From positions 334,001 through 398,000 of the forward strand of contig JAIUJO010000290.1 in assembly GCA_023846275.1 (NCBI GenBank): a stretch of 64,000 nucleotides of DNA, read 5' to 3'. Numbering within the stretch: position 1 is the stretch's first letter; the number at the start of each line of letters is the position of its first letter. Below, piece after piece: positions 1 to 10,230 of this stretch. A program made the position numbers and the translations under genes. The stretch is from Vanilla planifolia. Its lineage: Eukaryota > Streptophyta > Magnoliopsida > Asparagales > Orchidaceae. The notes beneath the pieces are model-generated. The model saw only the letters and a program-made list of their open reading frames with translations, was not told the origin of the DNA and ran no database searches.

Positions 1-905
1 ACTGTGTGCTTGCTGAAAGGTGAGGGAAATTTGGGACGTGCCTCGCATGATGGAGGCTATTAAAAAAATTTATCCCAGCAGTAGTAGCAATGTATTAAAG
101 CTATAGGACATTTACAATAGCATGGAGACCAATATTTTGAATTATAGTGGGTGAAGAAGCAAGCTGTAGTTGTTGCAACAACCTTTTATTATCCTTAGAG
201 GAATATAAACTTAAGAAAATATAATGAACATATCAATAGTCGTGTTGTTTTGCTGAGAAAGATCCAATTAGGTATGGGGGCTACTTTGGAATGTTTTAAT
301 TTGGTTTCATCCATGTCTTGCGGGAGTCGACACAACCTACAACGGTTGAATGTAACCTCATCTTGGACACCTCCTCCAACTGGATGGATTAAAATTAACT
401 GCAATGTGGGTATTCGAGGTGATGTCATGGAGGTGGGGTTCGTGGCCAGGGAACATCTTGGCAGGTCTCCTCTTTAGCTAGTAGATGTGTCTACTCTAAG
501 GTGAGCATTGCTATGGAGGTTAATGCGATCTTGGAGGCTATGTGCTTGCTTAGGTCTAAGCTCTTGAATTTTCATGTAGTTGAGATTCAGTCGGACTCTA
601 CTTTAGTGATACTGGAGGTTGAAAAACTATTACATGACCTTACATGTGGAGGTAGGTATATGGTTGCCCTTATGTATGCTGTAGATATAGATGCTTTCAC
701 GTTGACTAACATATACAGGCAAGGCAATTATCTTGCTGATTTGGTGGTGCACCACACTCTCTTTTCAATTTTGTCTATAATACGGGTATGCCCCTTCGAA
801 GCCCCTTTTGATGCAATTGTATTTAGACTTTTTGTTTGATCCTCCATAGAGGATTTTTTGTAGTCCTTGATCATTTATATATTATGAAGAAACGAAAATA
901 TTTTG
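1..905 (+). mobile_element. LINE relic A, 3'-terminal part (plant L1 type)
   Basis: This is the 3' end of a non-LTR retrotransposon entering from the left edge. It carries an RNase H-like domain followed by a tail (about 780-890) that resembles the end of relic B at about 5,140-5,240. Both tails contain a 'GTATGCCCCTTC' stretch followed by a T-rich segment with 'ATCCTCC'. The shared tail suggests that A and B belong to one family. Positions 1-250 give broken translations that I cannot assign with certainty; they may be the region between zf-RVT and RNase H. The right border is placed where similarity to B's tail fades and is approximate. The reading is interrupted and nothing here looks functional. 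Confidence 0.7.
358..815 (+). pseudogene. RNase H-like domain of LINE relic A
   Basis: The translation shows the plant LINE RNase H (RVT_3-like) pattern. It opens with a Trp-Pro-rich lead and 'GWIKINCNV' near 382-410, then 'EVNAILEAM' near 516-542, 'IQSDSTLVI' near 586-612, and 'YRQGNYLADL' near 712-741. In this family four acidic residues bind metal. The Glu (in LEAM), the Asp (in QSDS) and the last Asp (in LAD) are visible, but the first Asp is replaced by Asn (INCN). The domain would degrade the RNA strand after reverse transcription. The frame changes between the first and second blocks (about 475-500), so this is a dead copy. The domain call is fairly secure because block order and spacing match relic B. 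Confidence 0.72.
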
Positions 906-1369
906 CTGTATATACTCAGGTGGGCAGTAATGTTGGAGTGACCCCTCTTGAACTTGTTGAGAAGGGACTAGAGTCACTTGGAAAGGAATTAAAAAGTTTG
1001 GAACTAGTTCCATGCTTAAGAATATATTTGAATTGGATGGAGATTTAGCTACAATAGACAATAAAAGTTATGGGAATGTGTGGAAGAGCTAGAGGACAAT
1101 AAGTGCACACGATTAGGTTAACAACAATGTTGTGGTAACCATTTGCTATAATGTACATATTCTTGAACTTCTTTAATCAAAAAACTATAAATCTCTATTG
1201 AATACCAATGTAAGTATAGGGAAAGAGGTGATTGGCAAGGGAACTAAATCTTATTTGATGTCAATTGCTATTGGGATAATTGGATCAACATATTCGAGAG
1301 CCTATTATCTTGATAGAGATGGGTAATAAGAAATGGAAACATTTACTTGGTTAAAATAATTGTATGGAA

Positions 1370-1985
1370 TGTAAATGGAATCAAGGATAAAAATCAAGGG
1401 GATTTTTGTAGTGGATGGTTAGATGGCATAATTCTATAGGGCTTACTTTTGTAGAGACCTAGGTGGAGAGATTTAATAGATAAGATGTGAACAAACTATT
1501 GGGAAGGGAATGATATTTTAATATGCAGCCTTTGGGGGGACTATCAGGGGGAATTGTCATGACATTGAAGAGGTAGCTATAACTTTAAATTGTCAAGGGG
1601 TATCACTATAGAGTAGAGATAGAATTGATAAAAAATGGAAGTGTTTTGTTGTGTATGCATCAAAGTAGATTTCCACTTGAAGAGTTGTATGGAATTTTTT
1701 CAAGAGATGCAGCAAGGTGAGGGGGCCCAATGATTATAGCTGGTGACTACAATTTCCTCTTATCATAGGAGGAGAAAATGGGGTAAGGAAGTGGAAACTC
1801 TCTTGTCTCATGCAGGAGCTTGAGCTGATGGATATAGGCTTCTTTGGAAATAAGTATACATGGTGTAATGGAAAGGTGGGGAGTGCCGAAATTGAGAGGT
1901 TAGACAAGGCCTTGATGATCATAGAGGGGATTCAATTGTACCTGAATACCATCGTCATGCACTTAGCATGAATTGGATCTGATGA
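1370..1985 (+). pseudogene. Endonuclease domain of LINE relic B (exonuclease-endonuclease-phosphatase fold)
   Basis: Broken translations keep the landmarks of the L1 endonuclease that nicks target DNA. The opening 'WNVNGIKDKN' block lies near 1,368-1,400. A 'VET' triplet lies near 1,450, in the place of the catalytic Glu block. 'GDYN' is at 1,742-1,753. 'ELMDIGFFGNKYTWCNG' lies near 1,822-1,872, followed by 'RLDKALM' near 1,897-1,917. 'GDFN', 'G..FTW' and 'RLDR' are signature blocks of plant LINE endonucleases. The expected final Ser-Asp-His block near 1,970-1,990 is poorly preserved. The blocks fall in more than one frame, so the domain is dead. Confidence 0.7.
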
Positions 1986-2659
1986 TTGCCCATTGCTTAT
2001 TGAGTTGAGTTCACTTCAAGATTGGACTGTTGAAAGGTGTTAACTTGGGAGTGTTGGCTATCTTTTCCTTTGACAACTAGAATTGTGTAGAAGATATGGA
2101 GCAAAACCTTCAAGGGTAACTTGAAGGATGGCCTTTCAACAAAATTTGGTAGATCATTAGTTGATTAAGGAAGTGAAGTGACGTATAAATGAAGAATTTT
2201 GTCAAGAGAAATCATCAAATTGAAGGGGATATTCAAGCTATTCAGCTTAAGGAATCAAAGGAGTGTCTCACTCAACAAGAGAACAATCTATTGAGGCACT
2301 ATAATACTAGATTTTTTTAGGCAATAACTACTTCTCTTAACATGAGCAAATGCATATATCACATGAGAAATGCCAACAACAATCTTGTGAGCTCCCCATC
2401 TAGTATTAAATACATAGTAATGAAGGATTTTACTATGAAATGGTGTAGTGAGGATAGTTATTGCCCACCTCAACATGTTTAGCCTAGTAGAAGCATTGAT
2501 GCGGAACAAGCAGCTGAGCTTATTGTACCAGTTTTTGAGAAGGAAATTAAGTGTGTAGACAAAACTATTAAGAAAAAATAAGGATCTTGGAAAGGATTGG
2601 ATTATAATAGAATTCATCCATGGTTATTGCGATACCATGTAAGGAGATATCATGTCCAT

Positions 2660-3700
2660 GTTAATTACTTTATAAAGTGGTTGCAAAGATTATGGTTGAA
2701 AGATTGAAGAAAGTGCTACCAAATCTCTTTGCAAGTGAACAAGGGGCATTTGTGTCTGGTAGAACTATCTCGAATAATATATTTCTGGCATAAGAGATGG
2801 GTTCTTGCATGCATTCATCATCATCAAAAGAGGGGACAATGGCTATCAAAGTAAATATGGAACAAGCTTATGACAAGGTAAGAAGGCAATTTGTAATTAA
2901 CATGATGAAAATTATATGATTTCTTTGCATATGGTGTGAGTGAGTGGAGGCATGTATCTCATCCCCAAGTTTTGGTATTTTTTTTAAATGTGTCTTGGCT
3001 CCCATGGATTGAGCCTAGTAGAGGGCATAGACAGGGTTGCTCCTTATCTCCTTACCTATTTACTACTATATTAGAATAAATTTTCTTGCTCGTAATGGAG
3101 TAGGCTGTTAAGGCAATGCTGGGTTTTGATTGTAGGAAGGACTTATAGGTGGTCACTCATCTCCTTTATGCCAATGATGTTATGCTCTATGCACATGCAA
3201 CTTGTGCAATGTACGAACCATTGGATAGGTGATTCAAGCATATGGTTTGCACTCAGACCAACAATTGAATTTGAGTAAATCAATAATGTTGTTTAGCAAT
3301 GGAATGATAAATAAAGGAAAGAAAATTGTGGCATGGAAGTTGCATATGACACATGAAAAAACACTCAACTACTTGGGGATTCCCATTTCATCGAAGCTTT
3401 TGAAAAAGGGGATTTTAACTTCGTTGTTCAAAGGATGGAGGATTAGGTATCTATATGGCAGATTAGACCACTCTCACTAGTAGGGAGGATAGCTATGATA
3501 AATATAGTGCTAGTGGCCATCTCACTGTATTATCTTAGCCATTTTGTGGTTCTAATAGGGCTGATTAATGATTTGGAAAGGCTACTAAGGAAATATTTGT
3601 GGTGTGGAAGGAATAATGAGAATGTTATCCATTACGTGAATTGGAAAGTGGCCACATTACCAAAGGAGAAAGTTTTATTGGTATGCATGATTTGACTATT
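2660..3700 (+). pseudogene. Reverse transcriptase domain of LINE relic B
   Basis: This matches the L1-type RT (RVT_1). 'EQGAFVSGRTISNNIFLA' lies at about 2,737-2,790, followed by 'AIKVNMEQAYDKV' at about 2,842-2,880, which is the palm A block with the Asp position changed to Asn (KVN for the usual K.D). 'RGHRQGCSLSPYLF' lies near 3,017-3,060. The catalytic box reads 'YANDVML' at 3,167-3,187, where the family has Y/FADD, so one catalytic Asp is Asn. 'NYLGIPIS' lies near 3,367-3,392. A thumb-like block 'LERLLRKYLWCGRNN' lies near 3,567-3,615. Stops and frame changes separate the blocks. Loss of both palm acidic positions together with the stops means no RT activity. Confidence 0.8.
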
Positions 3701-4224
3701 TGGTAGACAACTCTATTAACAATGCAATGAAAAAGGATTATGGCGAGAGAAGAACATCCATGAGTCAATGTAACAGGAAAGAAATATATTTGGGGTAGAA
3801 ACTACATTGATGTTCCTAGAGGAGCCCTACAATCCTGCAAACTTCTACAACAAGCTATGCATTAGACTGTTTGTAACATGGTGTGGAGAATTGAGGAATG
3901 CAAGTGCATGCCTTTTATGGAGGATAATTGGCTGGGGATTTTCCTAATCTACTGGTGGCGAACATATATTAATATGCAAGTTAAAATGTCAAATAAAGTA
4001 GAGAAAACTGTCATTAAGCATGGTATATAGGATGAAAGTTAGATTAATTGCATGGTTGCAGCTGAGTTGAAGGAAAGGATTCTTCATCCTCCTTGTGCTA
4101 AGAACTACAACAATGATGAGATGATTTATGTTAAAATCGAGTGCCAAAAGATGGAAAGCAAAAGCATATACTATTGCATAAAGAGTAAATTAAATATAGC
4201 AACTTCAAGTTGTTTAAATGCAAC

Positions 4225-4445
4225 TAGTTTGGGCTTGGCTTGGATTTAGAAATTGAATGTGAGCCAAGGGTAAAGGTTTTCTTTGGAGGATGATTAATAA
4301 CATTATTCTAACTTTAGTTTGGATGGAAGCAATAAGACTTGCATCTAATGACAATTGCCCATTGGGTTGCAGTGAAAAGGAATCAATGCAGCATGCTTTG
4401 TTGGATTGTCCAAAACCCAAGCAAGTAATGGAGGCACCGAACATA
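4225..4445 (+). pseudogene. zf-RVT-like Cys/His segment of LINE relic B
   Basis: Between RT and RNase H, plant LINEs carry a zf-RVT domain with the pattern W..l-P.K..F.W, then C..C, then E...H.l..C. Here a broken 'RKLNVSQG-VKVFLW'-like lead (about 4,245-4,285) is followed by one frame with 'NCPLGCSEKESMQHALLDC', about 4,354-4,411. It keeps the two spaced Cys, then Glu-Ser, His and the final Cys. The domain's role is not well defined; nucleic-acid binding is assumed from the Cys/His set. Its position between RT and RNase H supports the assignment. Confidence 0.65.
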
Positions 4446-4734
4446 ATTGCTACATTGAGTATATTGGCGACCTACTACAACAGCTCTATTTTAAAATTGT
4501 AGGAGATTTTTATGAATATGGAATGTAAAACTTTGAATCATAATGGGAATGAAAAAGCCTTCAATCTTCTTGCTATCGAACTGTACCATATATGACTGAA
4601 TAGTAATAGGAAGTTGCACAAAGAAGATGTGATTAACATTGTTCCTTTGCAAAGAAATATCTAGCTAGATATGATTGCTACAGTGGGATGCACTCATACT
4701 AATCTTGTCTTGTCCAATAGAAGATCGGTTAACC

Positions 4735-5145
4735 CATTTGGGTTTGTAATCTCAAAGTGGGCTTCCGTTCCAATGAGATGGACTAAGATTAATTGTGATG
4801 TCATAAGAATTGGTGTGGTTGCGAGAGATCATTATGGCAAGCCATTAATCATCATTGGAAAGATGTGCTACTATCAGGCCAGTCATACTATGGAAGTCCA
4901 AGCAATTTTGGAGGCTATATATATTTGGAAGATCAAGTTTCATAACTATTATGTGGCTGAAATTTAGATAGACTCCACTACAACTATCTTTGAGGTAACT
5001 AGGATGTCGGAGGTTGGCACATTGATGAGTTGCATTTTGTCAATGGTATTTCTACTTTAAACTTTCAAATATAAATAGGAAGGGGAATGCTACTATGGAC
5101 TAGGTAACGAACCATGCACTTGTTACTAATTTTTGTTGGGACTGG
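4735..5145 (+). pseudogene. RNase H-like domain of LINE relic B
   Basis: A frame with 'SVPMRWTKINCDVIRIGVVA' starts near 4,767. It is followed by 'TMEVQAILEAIYIW' near 4,888-4,930, 'IDSTTTI' near 4,969-4,990, and a frame-shifted 'RKGNATMD' block near 5,079-5,102. All four acidic positions expected in this family are visible (INCD, LEA, DS and the Asp of the last block), unlike relic A, where the first is Asn. At least one in-frame stop lies just before the third block, so the copy is broken. Downstream the family tail (about 5,140-5,240) resembles the tail of relic A. Confidence 0.7.
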
Positions 5146-5269
5146 GGTATGCCCCTTCCTAAGCCTCTTTTGTTGTGTTTGTTCGTAAACTTTTTTTAAT
5201 CCTCCTTGTGGGAAATTTTTTGTAAGCTTTGACTATTTTATTTATATTACTAAGCAATCCAAAGACTTT

Positions 5270-5797
5270 GGAGGTAAACTTTGGATTGGAGGGAGATTAT
5301 GGAGTGGAGGTAGAATTTGAAATTCCCAGTGGTGGGAAGGCCAGTGGTGGTTCTACTCACCGATGGTGGGGGTGCAGGTTGCAGCTGCCACATGGCTTGT
5401 GCTAGCACACATTCAGGTGTGCTAAGAACTTCATTCCTAGATGTCACTAGTGATGTGTGTGGGGATCTATAGTGCAGCTTGCTCCTACAGACACACGAGT
5501 TTGGTGGAGGCATTTCTGCTCAATGCGAGCATGTGCACTTTCATTAGACTACTATTTTTCAGCATCTTGTAGCTATTTGCTTCGAAGGTCAATTTCTTCT
5601 ACTTAACTAAAAATTTATTTTTGTTTCGTTTTTTATGCTGTTCAATAAATTTGTTGTGAGAAATTGCTACTACTAGTTATGTGTTATTGCTGGGTGAATG
5701 TTGTAACAATTGATTGTGTAATTACGATGAGTTATTGTTGATTGGCTGGTTAATTGCTTGATCTTTTGTGAGTAAATTGAAATTATATTTGGATGTG
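5270..5797 (+). other. Likely 5' leader of LINE relic C
   Basis: This non-coding stretch lies between the end of relic B and the first ORF1 codons of relic C. Its first ~250 bp are richer in G and C than anything else in the window, with GGTGG-type repeats near 5,325-5,375. The remainder is T-rich. L1-type LINEs carry an internal promoter in their 5' UTR, so this is where one would be expected, but no promoter motif can be named. The assignment rests on position only. Confidence 0.45.
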
Positions 5798-7145
5798 ATG
5801 GTTGGTAGCAAAGCATGCAAAAGTATTAAAAAAAATAAAGGCCATGTTCCATCATCTCCAATGCCAAATATGGTGCTTATCGTTGAATGAAACTACTATG
5901 TAGAATCAAGAAATAGAAATATTGTATTAGCAATCTCTACTACAAAAGATAGGATAATTACTAAGCTAAATAAAAGTGTTACAACTAAAATCTCTGCCTG
6001 AGTTGATTTTGACATAGAATTTGGTTTTCTTGATAATGAGGGTAAAATTAATTAAAATATCAAAAAAGTTGATAGAAATGACATATTCAATTCTCCAATC
6101 AGTAGCCAAAATTTTGCAAAAAATAATGGAAATGTTGATGCTCAATAGTTGGATAATAATGAATTTTCAATAAGGGTAAGTGAGGCTAGAAACAACTTGA
6201 TCCTAACAGAGGAGGGTGTAGATTCAAGGGGTGCAAGCGCAAATTAGTTTTAGAAGGCTGTAGTTTTCATTGAAGTTGTGCAAAATTCATTAAAAAAGGA
6301 AATTGATTACTATGGTGTAGGGAAGAAGGTATTTTCAAACAAGGTGAGCTTTAGAGATGCACTGTTAGTTGAGAAAAATGTTGTTTCAGTATGATTGGTG
6401 TTACTAAAAGGCCTCTGTATATTGATGTGAAAGAAGCTACTCCTAAAGAGGTTAATTTCATCATTCAAGATGAGATCATTATGTCTGACTAAGCATGTAA
6501 TAGGTAGATGGAATTTTGTAAACGTGATCTTGTGGAATGATCTTACCTTTTTAATCATCTAAAGAGCATTACAACAAAGATGGGCCAATTTTAGTAGCTT
6601 TAGAATTTTAGATATATCATTCAACTATTTATGTTTGCATTTTGAATCATTGGAGGAGAGGAATGATGTGTGGCTTGGAGGATCTCGACAAGTAGTGGGG
6701 CATACTATTGGGCTAAATATGTAGGCCCTAGATTTCAGGCCAAACTCTAGGTCCAATATGTTCACCATTATGTGGGTAAGATTTCTTCCACTCTTGCTAC
6801 TGTATTGGGATATAAAAATATTTTGTATATTACAAAGGTTATTAGGGACAAAATTCTGCTTGATTGGTGGATGCCAGACTTGCCAAGATCGTCGTATGCC
6901 AGAGTTTGTTTGAGGATTGATTTATCTAGACAACTAAAGCTGGGTAGGTGTCTAAGTGGACACTTGGGGAGAAGTTAACATTTGAATATGAGGCCCTCCA
7001 TCAAATGTGCTTTTTGTGTGTTCAGGTTGGCCATAACACCAAGGAGTGCACTATTGGAAAGGAAACTATTGATTTGGCAAGTAAAGCAAATGAGAATGAA
7101 GTAGATAAAGGTGGGGATAATGAAATAGTCAGTCATAGTAATTAA
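5798..7145 (+). pseudogene. LINE relic C ORF1: DUF4283-like domain plus CCHC zinc knuckle
   Basis: The likely start is the ATG at 5,798, with 30 open codons beginning MVGSKACKSIKK before the first stop. The frame is lost repeatedly after that. Plant LINE ORF1 landmarks follow in order: 'GRWNFVNVILWNDL' (about 6,503-6,544), 'LEERNDVWLGGSRQVVG' (about 6,649-6,700), a 'P.LP...Y' stretch near 6,780, 'SYARVCLRIDLSRQLKLG' (about 6,892-6,945), and a perfect CCHC knuckle CFLCVQVGHNTKEC at 7,008-7,049 (C-x2-C-x4-H-x4-C). Such proteins bind the element's RNA in a ribonucleoprotein. An acidic and lysine-rich stretch follows the knuckle. The domain call is strong because both halves and the knuckle occur in the expected order. 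Confidence 0.8.
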
Positions 7146-7149
7146 GAAT

Positions 7150-7735
7150 AGAAAGAACAAGAGGAATAGGGTGAGGATGACTTGAGGAAGATGAAAGGCC
7201 TAGGCCCTTGTATGCTAGTGCAACCAAAGAAGAAGAGGCCTATCTTGGCTGGGTAACAAAGGGAACAAAAAACTAGAGGTGGCTCAAATAGTTAGAGGGA
7301 GGCCAGTGAGCCTAAAAACAATGCAAGATGTAGGAAATATACAAGGAGTAGATGTATCTCTAAATCTTGTGATAGGGAAAGTTTTAGGAGAGTGTGGGTT
7401 CCAGAAATTCTAGTTGGGTATCATCTTTGAGTGGTACTGAGACAAAGAAAATAACAAAGGGTGTTGAAGGAGGGCAACAAAGGTGCAATCATGGGGTAGT
7501 TGGAACATAGTTCTAATGATGATGATGTTAATAAGGAAGTTAGGGACCATTTGGATGTATGTATTCTTGGGCTCATCCACATCATGCTGTGTCTTAAAAC
7601 TGATGGTACTGAGTGGGGGTCCTCTCAGGAATAGTATGTGGGCTGCAAAATTTGGAACAAAATGCATGGTTGGAGGAAAACTAGAAGCTGCATTGCATTA
7701 ACATTGAAGTTTTTTCTTATTAGTCACTGGATTAA
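7150..7735 (+). other. LINE C spacer after the ORF1 knuckle, no domain recognised
   Basis: This stretch is rich in charged codons in its first part (Lys/Arg/Glu/Gly-rich translations around 7,150-7,400), which suits the low-complexity C-terminal tail of a plant LINE ORF1. I see no catalytic motif. Open stretches up to about 70 codons occur on both strands, but none resembles a known family. It probably belongs to relic C, because the endonuclease on the same strand lies further right. Confidence 0.4.
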
Positions 7736-7739
7736 AGAA

Positions 7740-8290
7740 TTTTGGGACTTCTTGGGCATGAAGTACAGTGAAAAGAAAATTGTTTGTTGAACAATTAAGC
7801 ATAATGAAAAGGAAATCTATAGTAATGAATGGAAGCCTGCTTGAATTACTCAATTTTGCTATAATCTAGGAAGTATTAAGGTTGTTATGCTTAATAGCTA
7901 CTACATGATAAATGCCTTGATGGTGATGTGTACACATTTTTTGGAAACTCCAATAAATGGCTACAATTGTAGGGGTAAGTAGTGTGAACGAATGTGCTTA
8001 AGAACTGTAGAGAATTTATGTGTTTTTGGTGGCTGTGGTAAGAGGCAGGGGTGGTTAGAATGCACCAAGTTGCAGCATGCTAAATGTGGTGTATTGATTG
8101 TTAGAGGTAACAACTACAAAACTTGGGTATGGTCGGTGGTAAATTCTACTATGAATTGCTATTTTTTTGGAACTATTGCGGTTGGTAACTATAGGTATTT
8201 TTGCTATTTGGAGGACTGTAAGCTTGTTTTGTTAAATATTGATTGGCTTCATAGATGCTGCTCTACTAGATGGGGTATGAATGAAATCAA
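7740..8290 (+). repeat. Ancient ~700-bp tandem duplication inside LINE C, copy 1
   Basis: Copy 1 shares ordered, partly conserved blocks with copy 2 at a shift of about 690-700 bp. 'ACAATTAA..AAAGGAAA.CTATAG.AATG' lies near 7,790-7,830 and again near 8,490-8,525. A 'TTGTAGGGGTAAGTAGTGTG' block near 7,965 matches 'TTGGAGGGGATATATATGTG' near 8,665. A 'CTATTG.GGTTGG.AAT' block near 8,173 matches one near 8,857. Translated, both end in 'G-I-VGN' followed by Phe/Tyr-rich residues. I do not recognise the encoded sequence. It lies between ORF1 and the endonuclease of relic C. Confidence 0.5.
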
Positions 8291-8439
8291 TTAAACTCTA
8301 TGGCTAGTGAAATCATTGTAAATAGGAATGATGAGTGTAGGCTATATTATTGGAAATGATATTCATGGTTGGTGAAAATATAAGGAGCTCTTTTAATGGG
8401 TGGCAATAGTCTTACACCATTGTTATTGTATGAATGTGG

Positions 8440-8985
8440 TATGGGTATGCTTGGGTGGTACATCAAAGGGAATCAACAATGATTGCTCTACAATTAAATT
8501 TTGTTCAAAGGAAACCTATAGGAATGTTTAAAAGGGTATTCTTAACTCTCACACCTACTACAGGCTGAGAGGAAATTTGGTAGTTATACTTGATGGATGC
8601 TCTTTGATTTATGTTTTGAGGATAGGGTTGTGCATCTTATGAAAGCCAAACTATGTGGATATATTTGGAGGGGATATATATGTGAGATGTTGTGCTAATA
8701 ATCTATAGTGAATTATTGTGGAGGGAAGCTTGGTGGATGTAGTAAGAAGAAATGTTGGCCGATGAATGTTAAAAAGTAGAAAGGTATAATTGGTACATAC
8801 AAATTCTAGGGATGCTTGGATGTGTTTGCTGGTATGAACTACTATATCTTGGGAGCTATTGAAGTTGGCAATAGCATGGAGAATTATTCTTGGGTCATCT
8901 ATAGGGTTGTCATTTCTAAACATGTCAGAGCTATTTGTTCTCAATTACTACCGTAGATAGAAGAGGGTGTTGGAATGTAGGATAG
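8440..8985 (+). repeat. Ancient ~700-bp tandem duplication inside LINE C, copy 2
   Basis: This is the second, strongly diverged copy of the segment at 7,740-8,290. Matching blocks occur in the same order at a constant shift, and similarity is best in the last 100 bp (about 8,840-8,890) and around 8,655-8,700. The divergence, by eye roughly a third of positions plus indels, suggests that the duplication predates or accompanied the decay of the element. It ends just before the endonuclease start at about 9,010. Confidence 0.48.
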
Positions 8986-9010
8986 CTATGGTAGAACAAT
9001 AATGAGTTAG

Positions 9011-9705
9011 GATTTGGAGTGTGGAATGTTAGAGGAATAAGGGATTACAATTCAAGAGGATATTTGTAGTGGATAGTCAGATTAAATAATATTATAGTGG
9101 TTGTGGTTGTGGAGACTCAAGTGGAGTTATTATGTAGGCAATATGCTAATTTGTTGCTTGATAGGGACAGAGAATTTGTGGTGCAACCCTCAGTCGGGCT
9201 GTTTGGAGGTAATATGGTTCTTTGGAGTAGTTGGGTGGATCCCCATGTCATCAAACTTTTGCCTCAGGTGATCATGGTGTAGGCAAAAGCTATTACTGTA
9301 GAAATGTTGAAGTGCTGCATAGTCTATGTCTCCGATGATAATGCTACCTAGAGAGTTGGGTGTGATATCTTGAGAGATGTGGCTAAGGGTGGGGGCATAA
9401 TGCTTGTTGCTGGGGACTTTATTGTCATCATATCACTGGACAAAAAAAAGGGGAAAGAGGTTTAAGTGTGGTGTTGGTCAGCAGGAATTTTCTAAGATTA
9501 TGCATGAGCTTGAGTTGATGGACTGGGTTTGATTGGCAACAAATATATGTAATTCAATAAGAAGACGGGAAGTGCTAAAAGTTTTGAGAGTCTAGACTGG
9601 GTGATGATGAACTTAAAGGGTCTCAAGGTGTTTTTCAAAATAATTATTATTTGTCATGCATGGGATTGGATCACTATGTTTTACTTATTATGATGGGTGT
9701 GTAGT
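9011..9705 (+). pseudogene. Endonuclease domain of LINE relic C
   Basis: The domain opens with VWNVRGIRDYN at 9,019-9,051, the classic N-terminal block of plant LINE endonucleases, where the Asn binds metal. 'VETQVELL' near 9,109-9,132 holds the catalytic Glu block. 'GGIMLVAGDFIVI' near 9,391-9,430 is the GDFN-type block, with Asn replaced by Ile. 'LGLIGNKYM' near 9,523-9,550 corresponds to the G..FTW block with the Trp lost, then 'SLDWVMMN' near 9,589-9,612 corresponds to RLDR-LMN. A final 'HAWDWITMFYLL' near 9,655-9,690 sits where Ser-Asp-His should be. In-frame stops and a frame change near 9,500 make it non-functional. Confidence 0.75.
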
Positions 9706-9719
9706 AGGATAATCACTAA

Positions 9720-10230
9720 AAGAAGAAATTAATTTGAAAGTATTTGGCTTGCCTTTCTTTAGACTTTGGGCATTATGTAGAAGTTGTGGAACAGGTTGAT
9801 GAGTGGTAATCTCATGGAGGGCCTATTTACAAAATTCTATAGATCTTCAATAGCTTTGAGAAAGTGGAATCATAATGATATGCAAAACTTCATTAATAGG
9901 AATGGCCAACTAGAAAGGGATATTCAGAACCTATAGCTTAAGGTATTTAATGTGGGTCTAAATAAGCAAAAGCACATTCAACTTGGGCATCTTATTTTCA
10001 CTTTTCATATGGCAACTACACTTAGGGTGAGGTGGTGGTTGTAATGTACCAAGGATCATTGGGCTCCATTGGGTGACCAAAATAGTAGATTCTACTAGGC
10101 TTCAATGACTACTTTGAGTGAGGACAAGCATATTTCTCATTCGAAGGATGAAAGGGGTGTTATGTTTAGCTCAACAAATGAAATCAAGTTCTTAATTATG
10201 AGCCATTTTACTAAGAAGTGGTCCAACGAT
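9720..10230 (+). pseudogene. RT-proximal linker of LINE relic C, cut off by satellite
   Basis: This is the segment between endonuclease and RT core. Translations include a helical, charged stretch ('RKWNHNDMQNFINRNGQLER' at about 9,859-9,918). The family's linker hallmark follows: 'GDQNSRFY' (about 10,072-10,095), equivalent to the usual GDxNTKFFH, then 'DKHISHSKDERGVMFSS' (about 10,123-10,173) and 'IKFLIMSHFTKKW' (about 10,183-10,222). In intact elements the RT core with its LP..R, K.D and Y/FADD blocks comes next. None appears; the sequence becomes A/T-only and merges into the satellite by about 10,290. The join therefore lies between about 10,225 and 10,290. Confidence 0.7.

Larger units (their letters stand above)
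905..5245 (+). mobile_element. LINE relic B: endonuclease, RT, zf-RVT, RNase H (5'-truncated)
   Basis: About 4.3 kb of a plant L1-type LINE on the + strand. In order I see an AP-endonuclease-like domain (about 1,370-1,980), RT (about 2,660-3,700), a zf-RVT-like Cys/His segment (about 4,225-4,445), RNase H (about 4,735-5,140), and a 3' tail like that of relic A. No DUF4283/CCHC ORF1 is recognisable, and 905-1,340 yields only unassignable fragments. The copy therefore seems 5'-truncated or eroded there, as is usual for target-primed insertion. Many stops and frame changes mark it as old. No clear target-site duplication or poly-A tail was found by eye. It is followed directly by relic C on the same strand. 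Confidence 0.8.
5270..10230 (+). mobile_element. LINE relic C: leader, ORF1, endonuclease, RT start; 3' half missing
   Basis: This plant L1-type LINE retains its 5' half. A comparatively G+C-rich leader (5,270-5,797) is followed by a DUF4283-like and CCHC-containing ORF1 (5,798-7,145), a long segment of unknown content with an ancient tandem duplication (about 7,150-8,985), an endonuclease (about 9,010-9,700), and the linker that opens the RT region (about 9,720-10,225). RT palm, zf-RVT, RNase H and 3' tail are absent: within about 70 bp the DNA turns into the A+T-rich satellite. LINEs normally lose the 5' end, so this loss points to a later break or rearrangement at the satellite border. Stops and frame changes are numerous. 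Confidence 0.8.

Noticed and set aside
5250-5513. 87-codon minus-strand frame rich in Pro/Ser
   Set aside because: It is antisense to the G+C-richer leader of LINE C and has no recognisable motif.
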